This document shows, in pieces, positions 1-13,418 of a stretch of DNA of 64,000 bases. Below the pieces are notes generated by a model. That model did not search any database and was not told where the DNA came from. It was given only the letters and a program-made list of their open reading frames with translations. Origin of the DNA: Annulohypoxylon bovei var. microspora (lineage: Eukaryota; Ascomycota; Sordariomycetes; Xylariales; Hypoxylaceae); the NCBI GenBank assembly GCA_022836615.1, contig MU405248.1, positions 186,001 to 250,000 on the forward strand, written 5' to 3'. How positions within the stretch are numbered: the stretch's first letter is position 1; each line of letters begins with the position of its first letter. Both the position numbers and the translations under genes were made by a program.

Positions 1-530
1 CGGGGTCCTTTGGGGGGAATAAAGTCGGCACATGCCTAGCTTTTCTTAGGGACGCAGGGACCAGACCCCCGCCGCGGACGGATATTCGCGACAGGGGAGA
101 CGCAGCGCGCACGGCGCGCTCCTTCGTCGACGAGCGTCGCGGTTCCATAGACCGGGAGACAAATCTACGTACATACATACCTGTACATACATGACCTACA
201 TAGCTAGGGAGCTGGGTAGGCACGCAACGCACGCAACGCTGCGTAGCACGTCGTATGATCAACGGCGCCCGCGCCGTGCTTACGCAACCGCGGGCATAGG
301 GACCGAGATAGGATTTGCAGCAAGCAGGCAGTATGTAGAAAAGGACCCTTCCGATTTCCCAGGACGGGATAGGCGATGATGGGCAGAATGCGACGTGCGT
401 GAGCGCATTGGCTGTCCAAGGGTAGGCTGTCTGGTTCTGCGAAAGAAAAAGCGTGGACCGGACTGGCGACTGGGTAGGTGGGCTAGGCCTGGGCTTCGGC
501 CCGGTCCCAGTACGGAGTGCGCTGCGAGTA

Positions 531-554
531 AAGCAAGCAAGCAAGCAAGCAAGC
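531..554. repeat. (AAGC)6 microsatellite
   Basis: Six tandem copies of the tetranucleotide AAGC, read directly. It creates the Lys/Gln/Ala/Ser runs of spurious reading frames in this stretch. Confidence 0.95.
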
Positions 555-670
555 AGGCTCGCCTGCGTCGGAGGACGTGCGCTAGCGCTCATCCTGTCCC
601 GTCGCATCCCTCAATTCATGCAGATCAGACGAGGACCCTTCGCCGCGAGTCGGGTTGGGTTGTGCGTGTG

Positions 671-702
671 TATGTATGTATGTATGTATGTATGTATGTA
701 TG
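671..702. repeat. (TATG)8 microsatellite
   Basis: Eight tandem copies of TATG flanked on both sides by GTGCGTGTG, read directly. It is intergenic and probably length-polymorphic. Confidence 0.95.
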
Positions 703-2772
703 TGCGTGTGTCCAGGGAAAAGGAAAAAGGGTAAAGGGAAAGATTGTATGTATTTGGTGGGATCCAGTCTGTCGGTTTGCATATCTTACTAAGGTCGCGT
801 TCGACGTAGCATCCGTCTTTCAAAATCCAGTTAAGACCTCCGCGATCCGATCCTTAGTTGCCTCGATAATGGATTGACGAAACAAAACAAAAAAAAAGTA
901 CATGTACCTATGTAAGGTGTTGAGTCGAGGGGGGAAAAGGAAATAAAAATGTATACATGTCGTTCTATACCCTTCTCGTTGCTACCCAGCGAACCTACCG
1001 CCGTGACGATCATTTAGTCTAGAACTCCCCATGATACGAGGTCAAATCTATGCCGGATTGGGATGTGATAAGGTGCATTGGGTATAGTGATAGGACCTCA
1101 AGGGTGATAGAATACTGATATATCAGTCGAATAATTGTCTTATAATTTACCCGGTTCTGGTTAGAAATGTGACTTGTACCTAGGTAGGTAGTTTATATCT
1201 AACCATAAGTCGGGTTGAGATCCATTGTGTGCGATTACTCGGGCTTCCTCTAAAGCGTCGTCATCCTATAGGAGTCGGATGGCTGTTGGCAGAAGCAAGA
1301 TTACGGACGTCATCCAATAGACCGGAATATGGCCCCGTATGTAGCTTACTGGCACTATAAGTCCGTGGTTTTAGACATGCATCCGGCAGCAATTGTGTAC
1401 AGCCCTGTGATCATTAATAACGCTTGGTATTTCTTACTCACATGGCGGTTGATCCATCCGTACTCGTCCGCCCTATGGCGTAGCTCCCACGCCCACCACG
1501 AGGGACCGCCAATTTAGTCAGCTTATATTAGCTGTGCGTCTCGACGTCGACCAACCGCAAACACCCCACCACCGGCTAGTTGGTTAATGTACGTAAGGCT
1601 TGCCCTATCCGCTGCGGGAATGCAATGCGGTCTTAGCGCTGCCGGCTGCACGTATGAGGTCCCCATTCGGGAATAAGTAGAAGGCTGCTTATTGACATTG
1701 TAAGATCATATTGTTGCTGACAGGTCAAAAGAGTAAGTGTTCTCATCTATTGGCCTCAAGTAGATGTGAAGTAACATGAACATACCTAGAGTACGTCGTG
1801 ATATGAGCGTGAGAACAGCACTTACGATATTAGAAGAGGTCGTATCACATTCCATAAGCCCATTGACTCGATGGGGAAATAATTTGAGATATTGAGACTA
1901 AGATATTTGCTGTATCATGAATCATGATATTAGCTATAGACCCGGTTTCGGCCGATATAATATTCTCACAAACTTCGTGAATAGATAAATACTTTCCCTT
2001 GTTGGGTACCTACCTAGGTACCTACCTGTCCAGCAAATATTTTTTTATAAGGGAGAAATATTTCTCAGTTCCTGATAGGATATTCCCGTGTATACAGGAG
2101 TCTACCAGTTTCCCGGTTCTCATTACCAGGTCGATTGCTATACATTACGGTTAATAAGTACACACTGTAACATGCATGTAAGTGAGAACAATGCTGAGAT
2201 ACAGCCTAGGTGGAGTGCGGCATACTTTAACGTCTCTTGATTATATAATCGACTGTCCTCTCTACTCCCGAGTCCTCTAGATTACCTAACAAAAAGATAT
2301 GATCCCAAAGTAATGGATATCCTAGAAAACGGTTAGCATATGATGCGGAATGTGGAATGGGATTGAAAAATAGACAACATGTTATTAGGCGATAAGGGCC
2401 CATCTCTTAGCAAATCGGCATCCTGCCTCGCGTCCCCAGTGTGTCGGCAACGCTAACGGGGGTACCAGTCGCCAAGGTCGTCGCCTTCGCCCTCAAAACT
2501 CCACAAAACCGATAGATCTCGTAGAAAAAACACGCCACGATGTGCATTAGATACGATTTCGGGTCATAGATTAACGAGATGACACCCGTGGCATGTCGCC
2601 TCCCCGCAGCGATGGTGGATCTGAGGGTCCCGGCCGTCGCGTGGCGGCTGAGTACAAAACCCCTTTGTTCCTGGCTTTCCCCGTGCTTCTAAAAATGTAA
2701 ACTTCATGCCTTCTCGTGATTAGCGTATTTTATTATAACGTCGAAAAAAAAATCAAAAAAAATCGTGGGATC

Positions 2773-3919
2773 ATGCCGGCATCACAGAGTCGCCCCTTTC
2801 CTCCGGGCATCCATCCGCCCAGCCTAACGTGGTTTAAGAACGATGCGCGTCAAGAGCTCGACTGGGATTTGCAGAGGAAACATCTGTCGTTCCTCGTTAA
2901 ATCCGGGGTCCATGGAGGTGGGTGTCTCTCCATAGTGAATATAATGCCGGGGCAAATTTATTGACAAGATAAACGGTAGTTGTCCTAGCAGGAACTAACG
3001 GCGAGGCTGTCACCATGACGAGAGACGAAAAGACCCGATTGATAAAGTTGACGAAAGAGGTAGCAGCAGAGGCTGGCCGTCCAGACCTACCGATTACAGT
3101 CGGAAGTACTGGGCAGAGCACGAAAGACGTTATAGCGGACGTGGTAGCATCCCACGAAGCCGGTGCTGATTTCACATTGGTTCTGTGCCCGAGTTACTTC
3201 CACTTCGCTATGAATGAGGATGCAATTACTGGCTTCTTCACAGAGGTAATGAGACCTTGCTATCGCGCGAATTGGACGTTCGATATACTAACGGAAAAAA
3301 TAGCTTGCCGATGCGAGTCCCATACCGATCCTCATTTACAACTTTCCCGGGGTTGCCGCCGGTATCGACGTAAATTCGGAGATGCTGGCCAAGCTCGGGG
3401 CTCACCCCAACATCGTAGGGGTCAAGCTAACCTGTGGAGGCATCGCAAAGGTAGCCAGGATAAAAGCCCAATACGAGCCTAGCGAGTTTGCCGCCATAGC
3501 GGGTCAGAGTGATTGGCTCATCCCCGCAATGACCGTTGGCTCGATTGGCTCTGTCACTGGAGTTGCCAACCTGTATCCCAAAGTGAGTCCCCATTACGAC
3601 AGCAAGCATTTGTTGACTTGACGTTCGAGACCTTACTAAGCAGCGTTAGGCTTGTGTGCAATTATTCGATCTGTATAACCAAGGAAAACTCGGTGAAGCT
3701 GCGGAAGCTCAGATTAAGTTAGCTGGAGTTGAATGGGGTTTCGGAAAGGGCGGGATTAACGGGACTAAATGGGTTGTCGCTAAATATCTGGGATATCCGG
3801 AAGCTAGTTGTCACTGCCGACGGCCTTATCCCGAATTTGACGACCCCAAGAAACAGATTTGGATTACCGAGATAGTGAAGCCTTTGGAAAGCGTCGAGGC
3901 CAGCTTGGCGAATCCGTAA
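2773..3919 (+). CDS. DapA/DHDPS-family class I aldolase
   Basis: Probable Schiff-base aldolase/lyase acting on 2-keto acids (dihydrodipicolinate synthase superfamily, PF00701). Four exons: 2773-2917, 2980-3245, 3304-3582 and 3650-3919, joined at GT..AG introns of 62, 58 and 67 bp; the second has an ACTAAC branch site. They give 319 aa, the usual family length. GTNGE (54-57 region) stands where the family has its TTGE loop. Tyr149 in LIYNFPG and Lys178 in NIVGVKLTCG match the catalytic Tyr and Schiff-base Lys of DapA. The C-terminal SCHCRRPYPEF motif recurs in fungal members. Fungi make lysine through alpha-aminoadipate, so a true DHDPS role is unlikely. L-threo-3-deoxyhexulosonate aldolase (D-galacturonate pathway) or a 4-hydroxy-2-oxoglutarate-type aldolase are the likely alternatives. 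A Zn2Cys6 regulator lies 570 bp downstream. Confidence 0.9.
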
Positions 3920-4489
3920 ATACGTAGTTGTCTATAAAGAAAGTCAACTTTCAAATGAAATGTTTTAAAATGTGTAGGTAACTTTCTATATTGTCACCGC
4001 TCGTTTAATCAATGCTAGACTGCTAGGCTCATAAGTACCTAGGTACCTAGGTAAGTAAGGTACAAATGTTGGATTGGATTAGGTACGAGGTAGGTAGGGG
4101 TAGGTAGGTACCTATGTATCAGGTATGTAAGGTCAGCTAAGAAATTCGCTACGACTGGCCAGGGGATCGAACCGCGGCTCTGGAATTTGGGCTAGAAGTG
4201 GTACGATCAGTGGTGCCAAGTAGGCTGCTAGGATCTCCAGAAGCATCGTTGGGGGAAATGCTAGGTTAGGTACGTTTGTGGATGTATGTGGAGAAAGAGA
4301 AGGAGTCCGCAGAGGTTGTGGGGATTTGTATACATATTAAAGGCAGGGGAAAGAGAAGAAAATGTGGAACACTACCCCGACCTTTTTTCCTATCACTTGA
4401 CGCATTCTCATAACAGATGCCATCAAATGTCGGCCTCGTATGTGAATGAGCCAGGTTTGAAACCTTCGCTATGAATTGCAACCTAAAAG
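3920..4489. promoter_or_regulatory. Spacer and leader of Zn2Cys6 gene
   Basis: 570 bp between the aldolase stop and the regulator start. It has a dense run of ACCTAGGTACCTAGGTAA and GTAGGTAGG motifs at 4036-4115. A 62-codon frame (4286-4474) ends 15 nt before the regulator ATG and may act as an upstream ORF. A tRNA B-box-like stretch (GGTTCGATCCC on the minus strand) lies near 4165, without a full cloverleaf. Confidence 0.4.
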
Positions 4490-6500
4490 ATGCAGCAGAC
4501 AGGCTCACAGACGCCACAGACGCCGCAGCAGCCGACGTCTCCCATCAAGAGGCCGGCCAGGTCTAAGAATGGCTGTATGACCTGCAGGTACGTGATATAC
4601 GTATTGTCTTCGCAACTTACTTCCATCCGCCTTCTGTCAATCGCCGTTGGCGGTGGGTTACCAATTGATAAACCCCCTGCTAAACTACCTGGTTGTGTAG
4701 ACGTCGCAAAGTGCGCTGTAATGAAATCCGTCCGATATGCGGCCATTGTTCTCGGTTGAACTTGGAATGTAGATGGAGGTCATCTAATTCGACCCTCCTG
4801 ACGAATAGCTTGGGTGGCACGCTGACTGCTAACCGGGTGAGGCCTGGTGGCAATAGTAATAGCAATGAGAATCCGAGAACTCTCGAGACTACAGCACAAC
4901 CTCCAACGTCTTCCGCCCAAGAATCGTTTGATGATGTCTTTAACTATGCGAGTTTTATGTGGGATGGGTCAGAGATCTGGAAACCCCCATCTTGGGGGAA
5001 CCAGGACTTACCCGTGATGGACCAGGCTCTGCCAAATGCAATCATGGTACGTCCAGGTCCTTCGAAGCTCCTCTTCCTCGACATCGGGAAACGGGAACTG
5101 AGAGATATCACTAACTGAACTAGACCCCATCATTCTCTGCAAACCTTTCACCACCTATGGGAAACACCTTTGACGTTTCCATATCAAGCAACTCGGACGG
5201 ATATCCGGTTCTGGAGGATAATGCCATTCCATCTAACATCCCGTCGGGTGACCGAGCGCTGCTGGATTATTTTGTGCAATCGGTAGTACCTCCGATCATC
5301 GCCCAGGTTGAGACCCAGAGTAAATGGGCGTCTATGCGGCAGACGCTCATATCCATGTCCCGATCGTCGTCTATACTGCGTCATGCTGTCCTGACCTTTT
5401 CCTCGCTTCTCTTATCTAGGCAGGGAGAAGGATTAGCAGATACCACACAGAAACATTATGCACAAACCGTCGCAGAGCTAGCTAGGCACGAGGAGGTTGG
5501 GCATCACCCCCAACAAAAAGATGAGGCTCTCAACAGGGCCGCCATGCTCGCAACACTCTTCTTCCTGAGTTACACAGACCTGCTCGAAGGAAGAAATGAG
5601 CTTCTTCATGCAAACCTCAAGAGGGCTTTTGACATCTACCAATCATCGGACAAAACCCATTTTCGAGCCGTCGAGATACGACTTCTCTCGTGGATCCGCA
5701 TGATCGACGCCAGGGCAGTATCTGCCGGTGGAGAGGGGCTTTTCCTATCCGAAATCGACGAGAAGCTTTTGGCTTACGCCTCGCCTGGGAGCCTCGATGG
5801 AGGCGAGCTAGGAGTCGGCGACCAATCTGAGACGGATATAGAAGAGGTGCTTTTCGATATCCTGTATCAGCCAGGTATCGTGTTCTTCCAGAAAGTACAA
5901 AGCTTCAGCGGAAGAATTGCACATCTAGATCCCTTTCACAGGCATCGAGGTACCGTGGAAGACGAGACCGAGGTGATGAGCATTGCGGCTGAAATATCAA
6001 AAGATCTCCGCCAATTATACGAAGCTCGGCCTCCGCTTATGGATTTTGCAGCCGCCGGGCTCCTGGTGGCGCCACACGTCTCGTCAAATCTTGCCCTTAC
6101 AATTTCAAGGGCGTTTCGGACCTTTCTATCCAACTACCATGCAAGTAAGATTCACTTACACAGGGTCGCATACAAAACGCTTCCTCTTACAAAAGAGACG
6201 ATCGAGTCGATCGATACCATTCGCAATCTAGCAAGGTTGCTCGTCGATAGGGATGCGCAGGACATGTTACCGGTCAACATGCTCTGGCCGTTATTGATGT
6301 GGGGATCCGAGGAGAAGGATGGGGACGAACGAGCGTGGATCAAATCGCAGATTCTTCGTATGGAGAAAGTTGCAACGAATGCTAGGATTACGAGCCAGGT
6401 CCTTGAGGAGGTGCAGAAGCGCCAGGACACATTGAATGCCAGGCAGGATATTCGCGAGGTGATGGAGCACGTCTTCAACAGCTGTTGGGCGATCGTTTGA
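4490..6500 (+). CDS. Zn2Cys6 transcription factor, Fungal_trans_2 type
   Basis: Nuclear DNA-binding regulator. Exons 4490-4587, 4701-5046 and 5124-6500 (introns 113 and 77 bp) give 606 aa. Splicing at 4587/4701 falls inside the zinc cluster and restores a perfect C-x2-C-x6-C-x6-C-x2-C-x6-C (Cys29, 32, 39, 46, 49, 56). A basic stretch with SPIKRPARSKNG precedes it. A Ser/Asn/Pro-rich linker follows. The rest (about 235-606) is a helical domain of the Fungal_trans_2/DUF3468 type, with DRALLDYFVQSVVPPI near its start. The target genes are unknown. Same orientation and closeness to the aldolase suggest, but do not prove, that it controls that gene. The ATG is the first in frame, and the ORF ends just before TGA at 6498. 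Confidence 0.9.
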
Positions 6501-9500
6501 GGAGAACCCCGCTTACGATCCATGACTGTAAAAGCGGCTCATTTTATCCGGCCGATGACGTGCAATTAGTCTCCCCTCTTGACATCCTGAGGTTCGAGGC
6601 TAACAACCCCCCCCTTACCTAAGAGGCTTAAAAAAAAGCAATTCGCAACGTCGTGAAGGGTCTCACTAGTGCCCCACGTTATTTTCCCGGTCATGCGACT
6701 TCGGGTTATGGCGATGGGCGCGGGAGGAAATAGTTTTGTTCCAACATGGTAAATATCACCAATGTAAAAAGTTCGCGGGCCGTTTTGTTGGGAGCGGCTA
6801 AGGGACGTATCCTAAAGACCGGAAAGACATACTTTTGTCATTTATGATGAGACAATGCCGAACTTCAACAGCTGAAGGCAGACGAATCGTTCAGCTGATT
6901 TTACACTGATCCTAATATGATATTGTGGGTTTCTGCCGACCCCTCGACTTATGTAGCACACGCCGGTCCGGTTCGCATTATGGTTTCGCATTATGATATG
7001 TGACCGAGATCTCTCGTTGGTCGCAGCTTGATGCATTTACCTTGGCCATCTCGTTACGAGGACCGCGTGGCTGCCTAGCTGCAAGGGGTCTCAGGCGGCA
7101 CTGGCACTGGCTGACTGGCAGACCTAATTCTTTGTGTAACCCGGTCAGAGCAGTATCACCGGGAAGACGAGGTTGTTGATAAAGATCTTCTATTCGGTTT
7201 CCCCTTGAAGCTTGGTGATTGTTCTGATCGAAACTATTGTTTTCTACTTTCATCAGAATGTGACCGTGACTGTGACAGGAAGAGACTTCATAATCGTCTC
7301 GCCGTTTGTTGGCAATTAGAGAGAGAAATTGACTAGGTACCTGGAAATGTATCAGCAGCAATCGTCGCTTAATTTTGCAAGGCCCCAGGGCTTGGTTAAG
7401 GTGCTTACACTTACCCTTGGAGGATTGGAGAAGGCGGCCCGTGCCTCGCTTTCGGATCGTCGAAATCCAGCACGTTTCGAGCTTCTCGGTGAATCGGTAA
7501 GTGGTGCATGGCGCCAAGTTGGAGAGCTTCGAATTGTTCGAAAAGAGGTCCAATATTACTAATCTAGCGACGACTAGGCGCTTTTCGGGTATCTCGCTTT
7601 CCCTTTATGGATAGTAATGTAGTCGATATTTGACCTCAGCTGCTCAGCCTATGCCGAAAGCTCTGCATGTCTGGTTCATCAGCACCGCTTATTTTAGTTA
7701 TATCCGAATCAGGCTTAGAACAAATCGTTATATCGCCCAACAGACTATTATGAAGGGGAGATGATCCGACGAAAACACCGTAAGCGGTCAACCTACGTAC
7801 TATAGCAAAGCCCAGCGATCTATCATCTACCTTGGCACTTCGCTGGTGTCCATAGGTAACGTAGGCAAATCTGATTAAGCGGGGCTGCTGAGGCTGTCTC
7901 GGGAACCAAGTTGTTTAGTCTTGTTAGGAGCCTCTTCCCCGTTCGTTGGAAGTATTCACATAATGCTCGGAGCATACCACATCAACAATGCAGCCGAAGC
8001 ACAACCAACGCCTCCTTAATGTCCCGTGGAAATATCCCATACACTGAAGAAAAGAAAGGCAACTAAAGCAAGACATTGGGGCGCTTGTGTAACGCGGATG
8101 CGAATCCCGGGAGCCCGGCGCCTCGTTGCTGAGGTCTCCGATACCATGCGCCTTACTAAAAATGTCGCATGTACGGCGCGCGACCTGCGGGGGGAAGGGA
8201 CTAGATTGTGTGATTCAAAGGCGCAAACATCAATAAGAGATAAAACGCATCTCTAAGGCAAAAAGTCCATCCCTCGCCGCAATAGGCTGCCTGATTACCT
8301 GCTGAAGAAGTTTGACCAAAGAAAGATTCAATAAGGAATATATTGGAATAGCATGTGCCGATAAACGAACATGTAATTTGCGATATCACCGATAAATCAT
8401 AGTCGATACCGATTTTTGCTCGCGATATTCGTGTAACCTTGTGTACCTAGGTAGTTGGGATAGAACAGGAGGTTGGTCACCCAGTACGGACCTCGCATAT
8501 CGCACACTGCATCTGCATAGCGGGAGGTGTGTAGATCGGATTCAAGACCCGGCCCGATACACCGTTGCCCAGTAATCTTTCTTCGGGTGGCGGCATAAAG
8601 GCGATATATTCGTTGACGCAACTGCTTGCCCTAATCTTACCCATGACGGGCTCTAGAGTTGAACGACCTGCAGGTAGATAACACTTGCAAGGATGCGAGA
8701 ATGATGCAAAGATATCGACGCCGTCCGTCACTTTAGTCGCGTATTACAGCCCCCTAAATGGATCTTGGCCTGCAGTCGAAAAGAAAACACAATTAATATA
8801 AGCGCCAGCACTGGAATGGCATGACCGGTCAACGGAATAAGCAGCGTGTCGTCGTCGGCGATCTGGGGATCGAGGCTGGACTGCTTAAGCTAAAATCGCG
8901 GCTACTGGACAGTGCTAACCGTGTTGTGGAAGGTTGCGATCCGATGGCTGTCGAGTAGGGGCGGCATGTGACCGTACTAATTAGAACCGGGCGTCATTGT
9001 TGAAGTTGGAATAGTTGGAATAGTTGGAATATTGAGTCGTATGCGGTAAGCTGACTAGAGGATGACCACCTGGATCGCCGTGCCTCAACAGCACAGTCGG
9101 GGACTCGTAGAAGGACAGGTATCGAAACGAAACATAGATACCTAACCGCACGTCATGGCTCCGATGTAGGATGATTCATGTAAAAGCAACTCCTGTGAGT
9201 CAGTCATACAATAATAGGGATATCCTTGGCTTTACAACGACACATTAACTTGCCGGGAATAATGAAGCCAGGGTGCCACAGGGCCTTAGTGATATGCAAT
9301 TCGAAGGGGGCGCGCAGCGAAGGCGGTCGACTACGAAACGTGATCCAATTTCGAGGTTATTCGCCGAACTAAGGCTTCTGTTGCTGTAGGCATTTGCGTG
9401 ATAGGTACCTAGGTAGGTACCTACTGTAGTTAGCGAACTGCAATGGGATGGAATGACATAAGTTGTATAGAGCCTTGCAGCTAGTAAGGCACCCAGGCAG

Positions 9501-12500
9501 TCCAGGCTCGAGACTTGCCCGGCAGCGGGAACTAGCGAGCGGGAGTGCCCGGAATTCACAGCATAAGCCGGATGTCGGAGACGGAACAAACCAAGAAGAG
9601 CATCCATATGCGGGCCAAACTGGGCAGCACAGCCAAACGCCGCGCATATTTGTCCAACTATAGTCTATATCTCACAAGATGCCTTGAATTTAGTCTCTCG
9701 AACGGCCAGCCGATCAAACGCGGTGAATTTCAGCGAAGATCTGGCGGGATTACATGCAATCGAAGCCTAAACAGGTTGGGCAAATGCAACTCCCTGTCAG
9801 TCTGCGGTTGACACTTTGACGCAAGCTGCATCGATACGCATTGGCGTCCCCAAAGATAGAGGCCGCCATCAGTCTCAACTTCGGTGAATAGTGCTCTTCC
9901 GGAGCTACGTCTCATGATTGGTGGCCAGAGATCCCGTGGCAGCCGCGGGCTTGTGGTCCGTACCAATTAAACATGACTGATCTGGATCTATTTTGTAAGA
10001 CCTCGAAGGAAACACATACGAATAATCGCCGCGTGAACAGGTAACTAACCTGTAACCTGGCATGCCGGCTTGCTGCATGTATGTACATATGTATATGTGA
10101 TGTGTGTTTACTGTGGCTGAATGATATGACGAGGGTGCTTCCTGTGGGGAACGCCTCGAATCAGCACCACAACCAGATTTGGATTGCAATGGTAGCTTTT
10201 GCTTTTTCTGCTATGATGTCTGGACCCTTAGGTAGGTAGGTATGTAGGTACGTGATAAGAGCATACGAGGTCCGGCTTATGCACGAGTAGGTACATTGAT
10301 AGATACCTATGTACCTACATGTAGGAAGATGATTGACATTTAACATTGGATGTTGCTGAGAAGCTGGTTTGACCTGTGATAACCTTGGGGGAATGTTTAT
10401 TGTTTAGAACAGGTTTTGCTTTAGAGGTTTTCTAATTAGCAACCGGAAACACTTAAAAACGAGTAGATTTTACAGTTTGCAGATAAGTTAGCATATATCT
10501 CAAAAAGGAAAGAGCATTGAAGTCATATTGAACATTAAGGTTGCCACTTCACATGACATCCATCTAACTTCAATGTAGGTACGTAAATACAAAGATAGAA
10601 GGAAGCGACCCTATGCGGACAGCTCTTCTTAGGTCAGCACCTGCAATTAATTACCTACATCCACATTCAGGCTCGAACAGGTTTAAGTTAAAGTATCCTT
10701 ACATGAGGGTGCACACAATCGGTACTTCCCCACGTGGCAGTTTGTTCGATCTGCACGGAGTATCAACCGGCCGTCAAGTTTCACGTTTTAGGGAGTACCT
10801 ACCACCGATTACCTACATGTCCTAATCTGCATACATGTCCTTACGTTGATGTCCTGACAACATTGAACCTTATCGACTTTTACCGACTTTCACGCATCTT
10901 AAATCTTCAATCTTATTACATCCGGCATCCGTAATTTATCTACACGACGTACTATCTTGGGTTGTAAAATTTACCGAATCATATTTGACTCTTGTCTGAA
11001 ACTTACCATGGTTCGGATGCCATTCCAAGAAACCCCATCATTACCATATACGATAATAATGCCAGATATCAACGACCATGCCAAGGTGGCTAGACCAACC
11101 AAGCTAGGGGATAAGGCTCTGCAACTTTGAAGTCGTCATCACATCATAAAGATGTTCCCGACATGCCACCTTATTATCTTCCGCCTTATCCCCCGTTGGG
11201 TGGGCTCCAATCGGTTCCACCACCGGCACAGGCCGTATCTCGTCAGGTTCGTAGGCTCATCATCCGATTCATCGTTGCCCGGTTTGGCTTTACACTTGTC
11301 CCCGTACGTTTATTACATCGCTGTCCTATAATCTAGGATTCCCGATGATCCCGCATTGTCCGCATAGTCCGGACTGCCTAGACTCTTAGAAAGAGTCCCT
11401 TTCCTTTTTTCCTAATCCTTTTTTTCTCTAGTGACCTCAACTGCATTAGACCCTTCAGTGCATGCGGGTTTGAGTTGTGGAGTCGAGTCGAGGCCCGGCT
11501 GTCGTCAATTCTGCCGAAGAAATGTCTCACCGCCGACAGCGAACTCCTCTTGCTATTCGTACATACATATGTACATACATGCCTACCTACCTAGTTACCC
11601 CTAGGTATATGTCCTTGTCTTTTCCAAGAATAGACCCTCGAGATATCCTGGCTTAAAGCCTAAGTGGCTAACATCATGCAGAGCCGGTTACACCTTGACC
11701 AGCCTACTATGGCTAAGAAGCAAAAGGGTCCTACGTACTATGGTGTAGTAGGCACGGGATATCGCTCTGGCATAAAACGGTCTGGCAGCCAAAGCCTAGC
11801 TCTATCAAATCACAGTCACACTAGCTAAAGACTAGCTAAGTTACCAAGCAGCTTGCCTAGGTTACCCCTTGTCCCACGAGGCTGTTGCTGCAAGGCGCTA
11901 AAGAAGGGGGGAAGGTGGGTAGTGGAGAAAGCTGCGTCCATTCGGGACTCTGCCTGTTCCGGAGGAGATTGAATCAGCTTCCAGTCGAACTTAGCGAAGG
12001 CTTCCCCGACCGAGCCGCGCATGTATGTACACTTGTTGTACTCGCAAGTGGTCAAGATTACTCCTCTTCTCCTAATTATCTTGCCCCTGGCCTAACGACC
12101 AACTCATTTGCAAAACTTCGCGTTAAGCGCCGCCTATGCCGACAAACAATTCGGGGCCAGCTTGCCAAGGGAGAGAGCTCGGAATCCATAATGATCAGCA
12201 AAGTTTCACGGCACTCGACGTCTTCTAATCCGGCCAGCTGATACGTGCAAGTTTCTGATCGGGCACCGCCGCAGAATTTTATCCTCAAGTCCAATGTCGA
12301 ACCAAAAGGGGCGGTGAGCTATTGACGTAATGCGGTCCCTCGGGACCCGATAACCCTCTGGCCACTGGAGACAACGCAGCAAGCTCTGCCACAATTCGGA
12401 TGTCATGGGAAAGATAAACAGAACAAAAAGATTCCCATCATCGCACACGCATCCAGGTGACCGGAACAAGCAGGTTGTGTACGATATTGACGTGCCTCAT

Positions 12501-12711
12501 CAAACGTGGACCTCCGCTGCACGACATTGCATGTTCCACATGTATGCAGAATATCTAAATCTAGCCTTCCGTTAACAGTCTGATCGCGGGTGTCCACTGA
12601 TTCATGCATGATTTGGCTACCCTCGATTTGCTCAGACTTAGGAACTTTTTTTCAGCCTCTTTCTCGAATTTGATTAAAGTTATGCTGGGTCGATGATCCT
12701 AACAATACAAC

Positions 12712-12729
12712 ATCGATATCGATATCGAT
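12712..12729. repeat. 18-bp perfect palindrome (ATCGAT/ATCGAT)
   Basis: ATCGATATCGATATCGAT equals its own reverse complement and is also a CGATAT tandem repeat. It is intergenic; function unknown. Confidence 0.85.
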
Positions 12730-13403
12730 CTTGTTTCGGGACATATAACTAGATCATATGATCGTTTCTGCATGCGTGTCCATCCCCCCCTTTTCCAGAA
12801 GAGAACAATTCCTGGAACGATAAAATCAGATCTACCTGGTCCCTGATAGAAATAATGAGGGATAGGAGAAAAAAAAATAAGGAGTTACTAGCGAAGTATA
12901 TACTTGTGGCTTGGCATTCAGGGCGGACAGGAATTGCACTTTTCCTAAACGGCAAGCTTCCGGTACTCAATATCAAGGCGCCAAATGGTTGGGTCAGGCC
13001 TGTCAGCCAAGGGTTATCCTTGCACATGAAACTACGCCATATGGTATCCCCCGATATTGGATGATCATGATAGCCGTGCGCTTTTTAACAGGGCGAAAAC
13101 GAATCTCTGTTATTTATGAGCGATTGAACATCCCTGCGCAGAGCCTTGCAGAGCCTGCAGAGTCTGCAGAGCCTAGCTAGAACCAAGCTAGAACCCAGAA
13201 AGATTACAGCCCATTGCCATGTGTGCTGTCTCAACACACGAGAAGGACGCGTCCTATTTAATTTCAAAACAGGCAATCTCGCATTATTGCGAATGCCTTT
13301 CGCTAAAAGAAAACAAAATAGCCTCTAGCCGGGCAATAGATTCTCGACGAACATTCTCGGCTTCTCCGCAGCCGCGCATGTTTCGTGCTTAGGTGGTGGC
13401 TCA

Positions 13404-13418
13404 CCGGATCTCATCCGG
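13404..13418. promoter_or_regulatory. Inverted repeat CCGGAT-CTC-ATCCGG
   Basis: A 6-bp inverted repeat with a 3-bp spacer. It contains CGG-N7-CCG, the everted or inverted triplet format bound by dimeric Zn2Cys6 factors. No gene lies within 3 kb downstream, so a binding role is only a possibility. Confidence 0.25.

Larger units (their letters stand above)
1..2772. other. Gene-free spacer with microsatellites
   Basis: No reading frame here resembles a protein. The longest (160 codons, 395-877, plus) runs through two microsatellites and is low-complexity Ser/Lys/Val/Cys/Tyr, so I discount it. The first 150 bases are GC-rich and could be the 5' flank of a gene lying to the left. ACCTAGGT-type palindromes occur near 1179 and 2006-2027. 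The last part (from about 2640) must hold the promoter and leader of the aldolase gene. Confidence 0.6.

Noticed and set aside
395..877. 160-codon plus-strand frame
   Set aside because: It is built from the AAGC and TATG microsatellites and has no family character.
2773..3919. Dihydrodipicolinate synthase for lysine biosynthesis
   Set aside because: Fungi use the alpha-aminoadipate route; the DapA fold here is more likely a catabolic aldolase.
4150..4260. Possible tRNA on the minus strand
   Set aside because: A B-box match (GGTTCGATCCC) is present, but acceptor and anticodon stems do not form.
6978..7553. 191-codon minus-strand frame, with a competing plus-strand frame ending at a GTAAGT (7329-7495)
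   Set aside because: Neither strand gives a family-like protein, and the plus-strand exon leads to a stop about 15 codons after its best acceptor. Homology search or RNA-seq would settle it.
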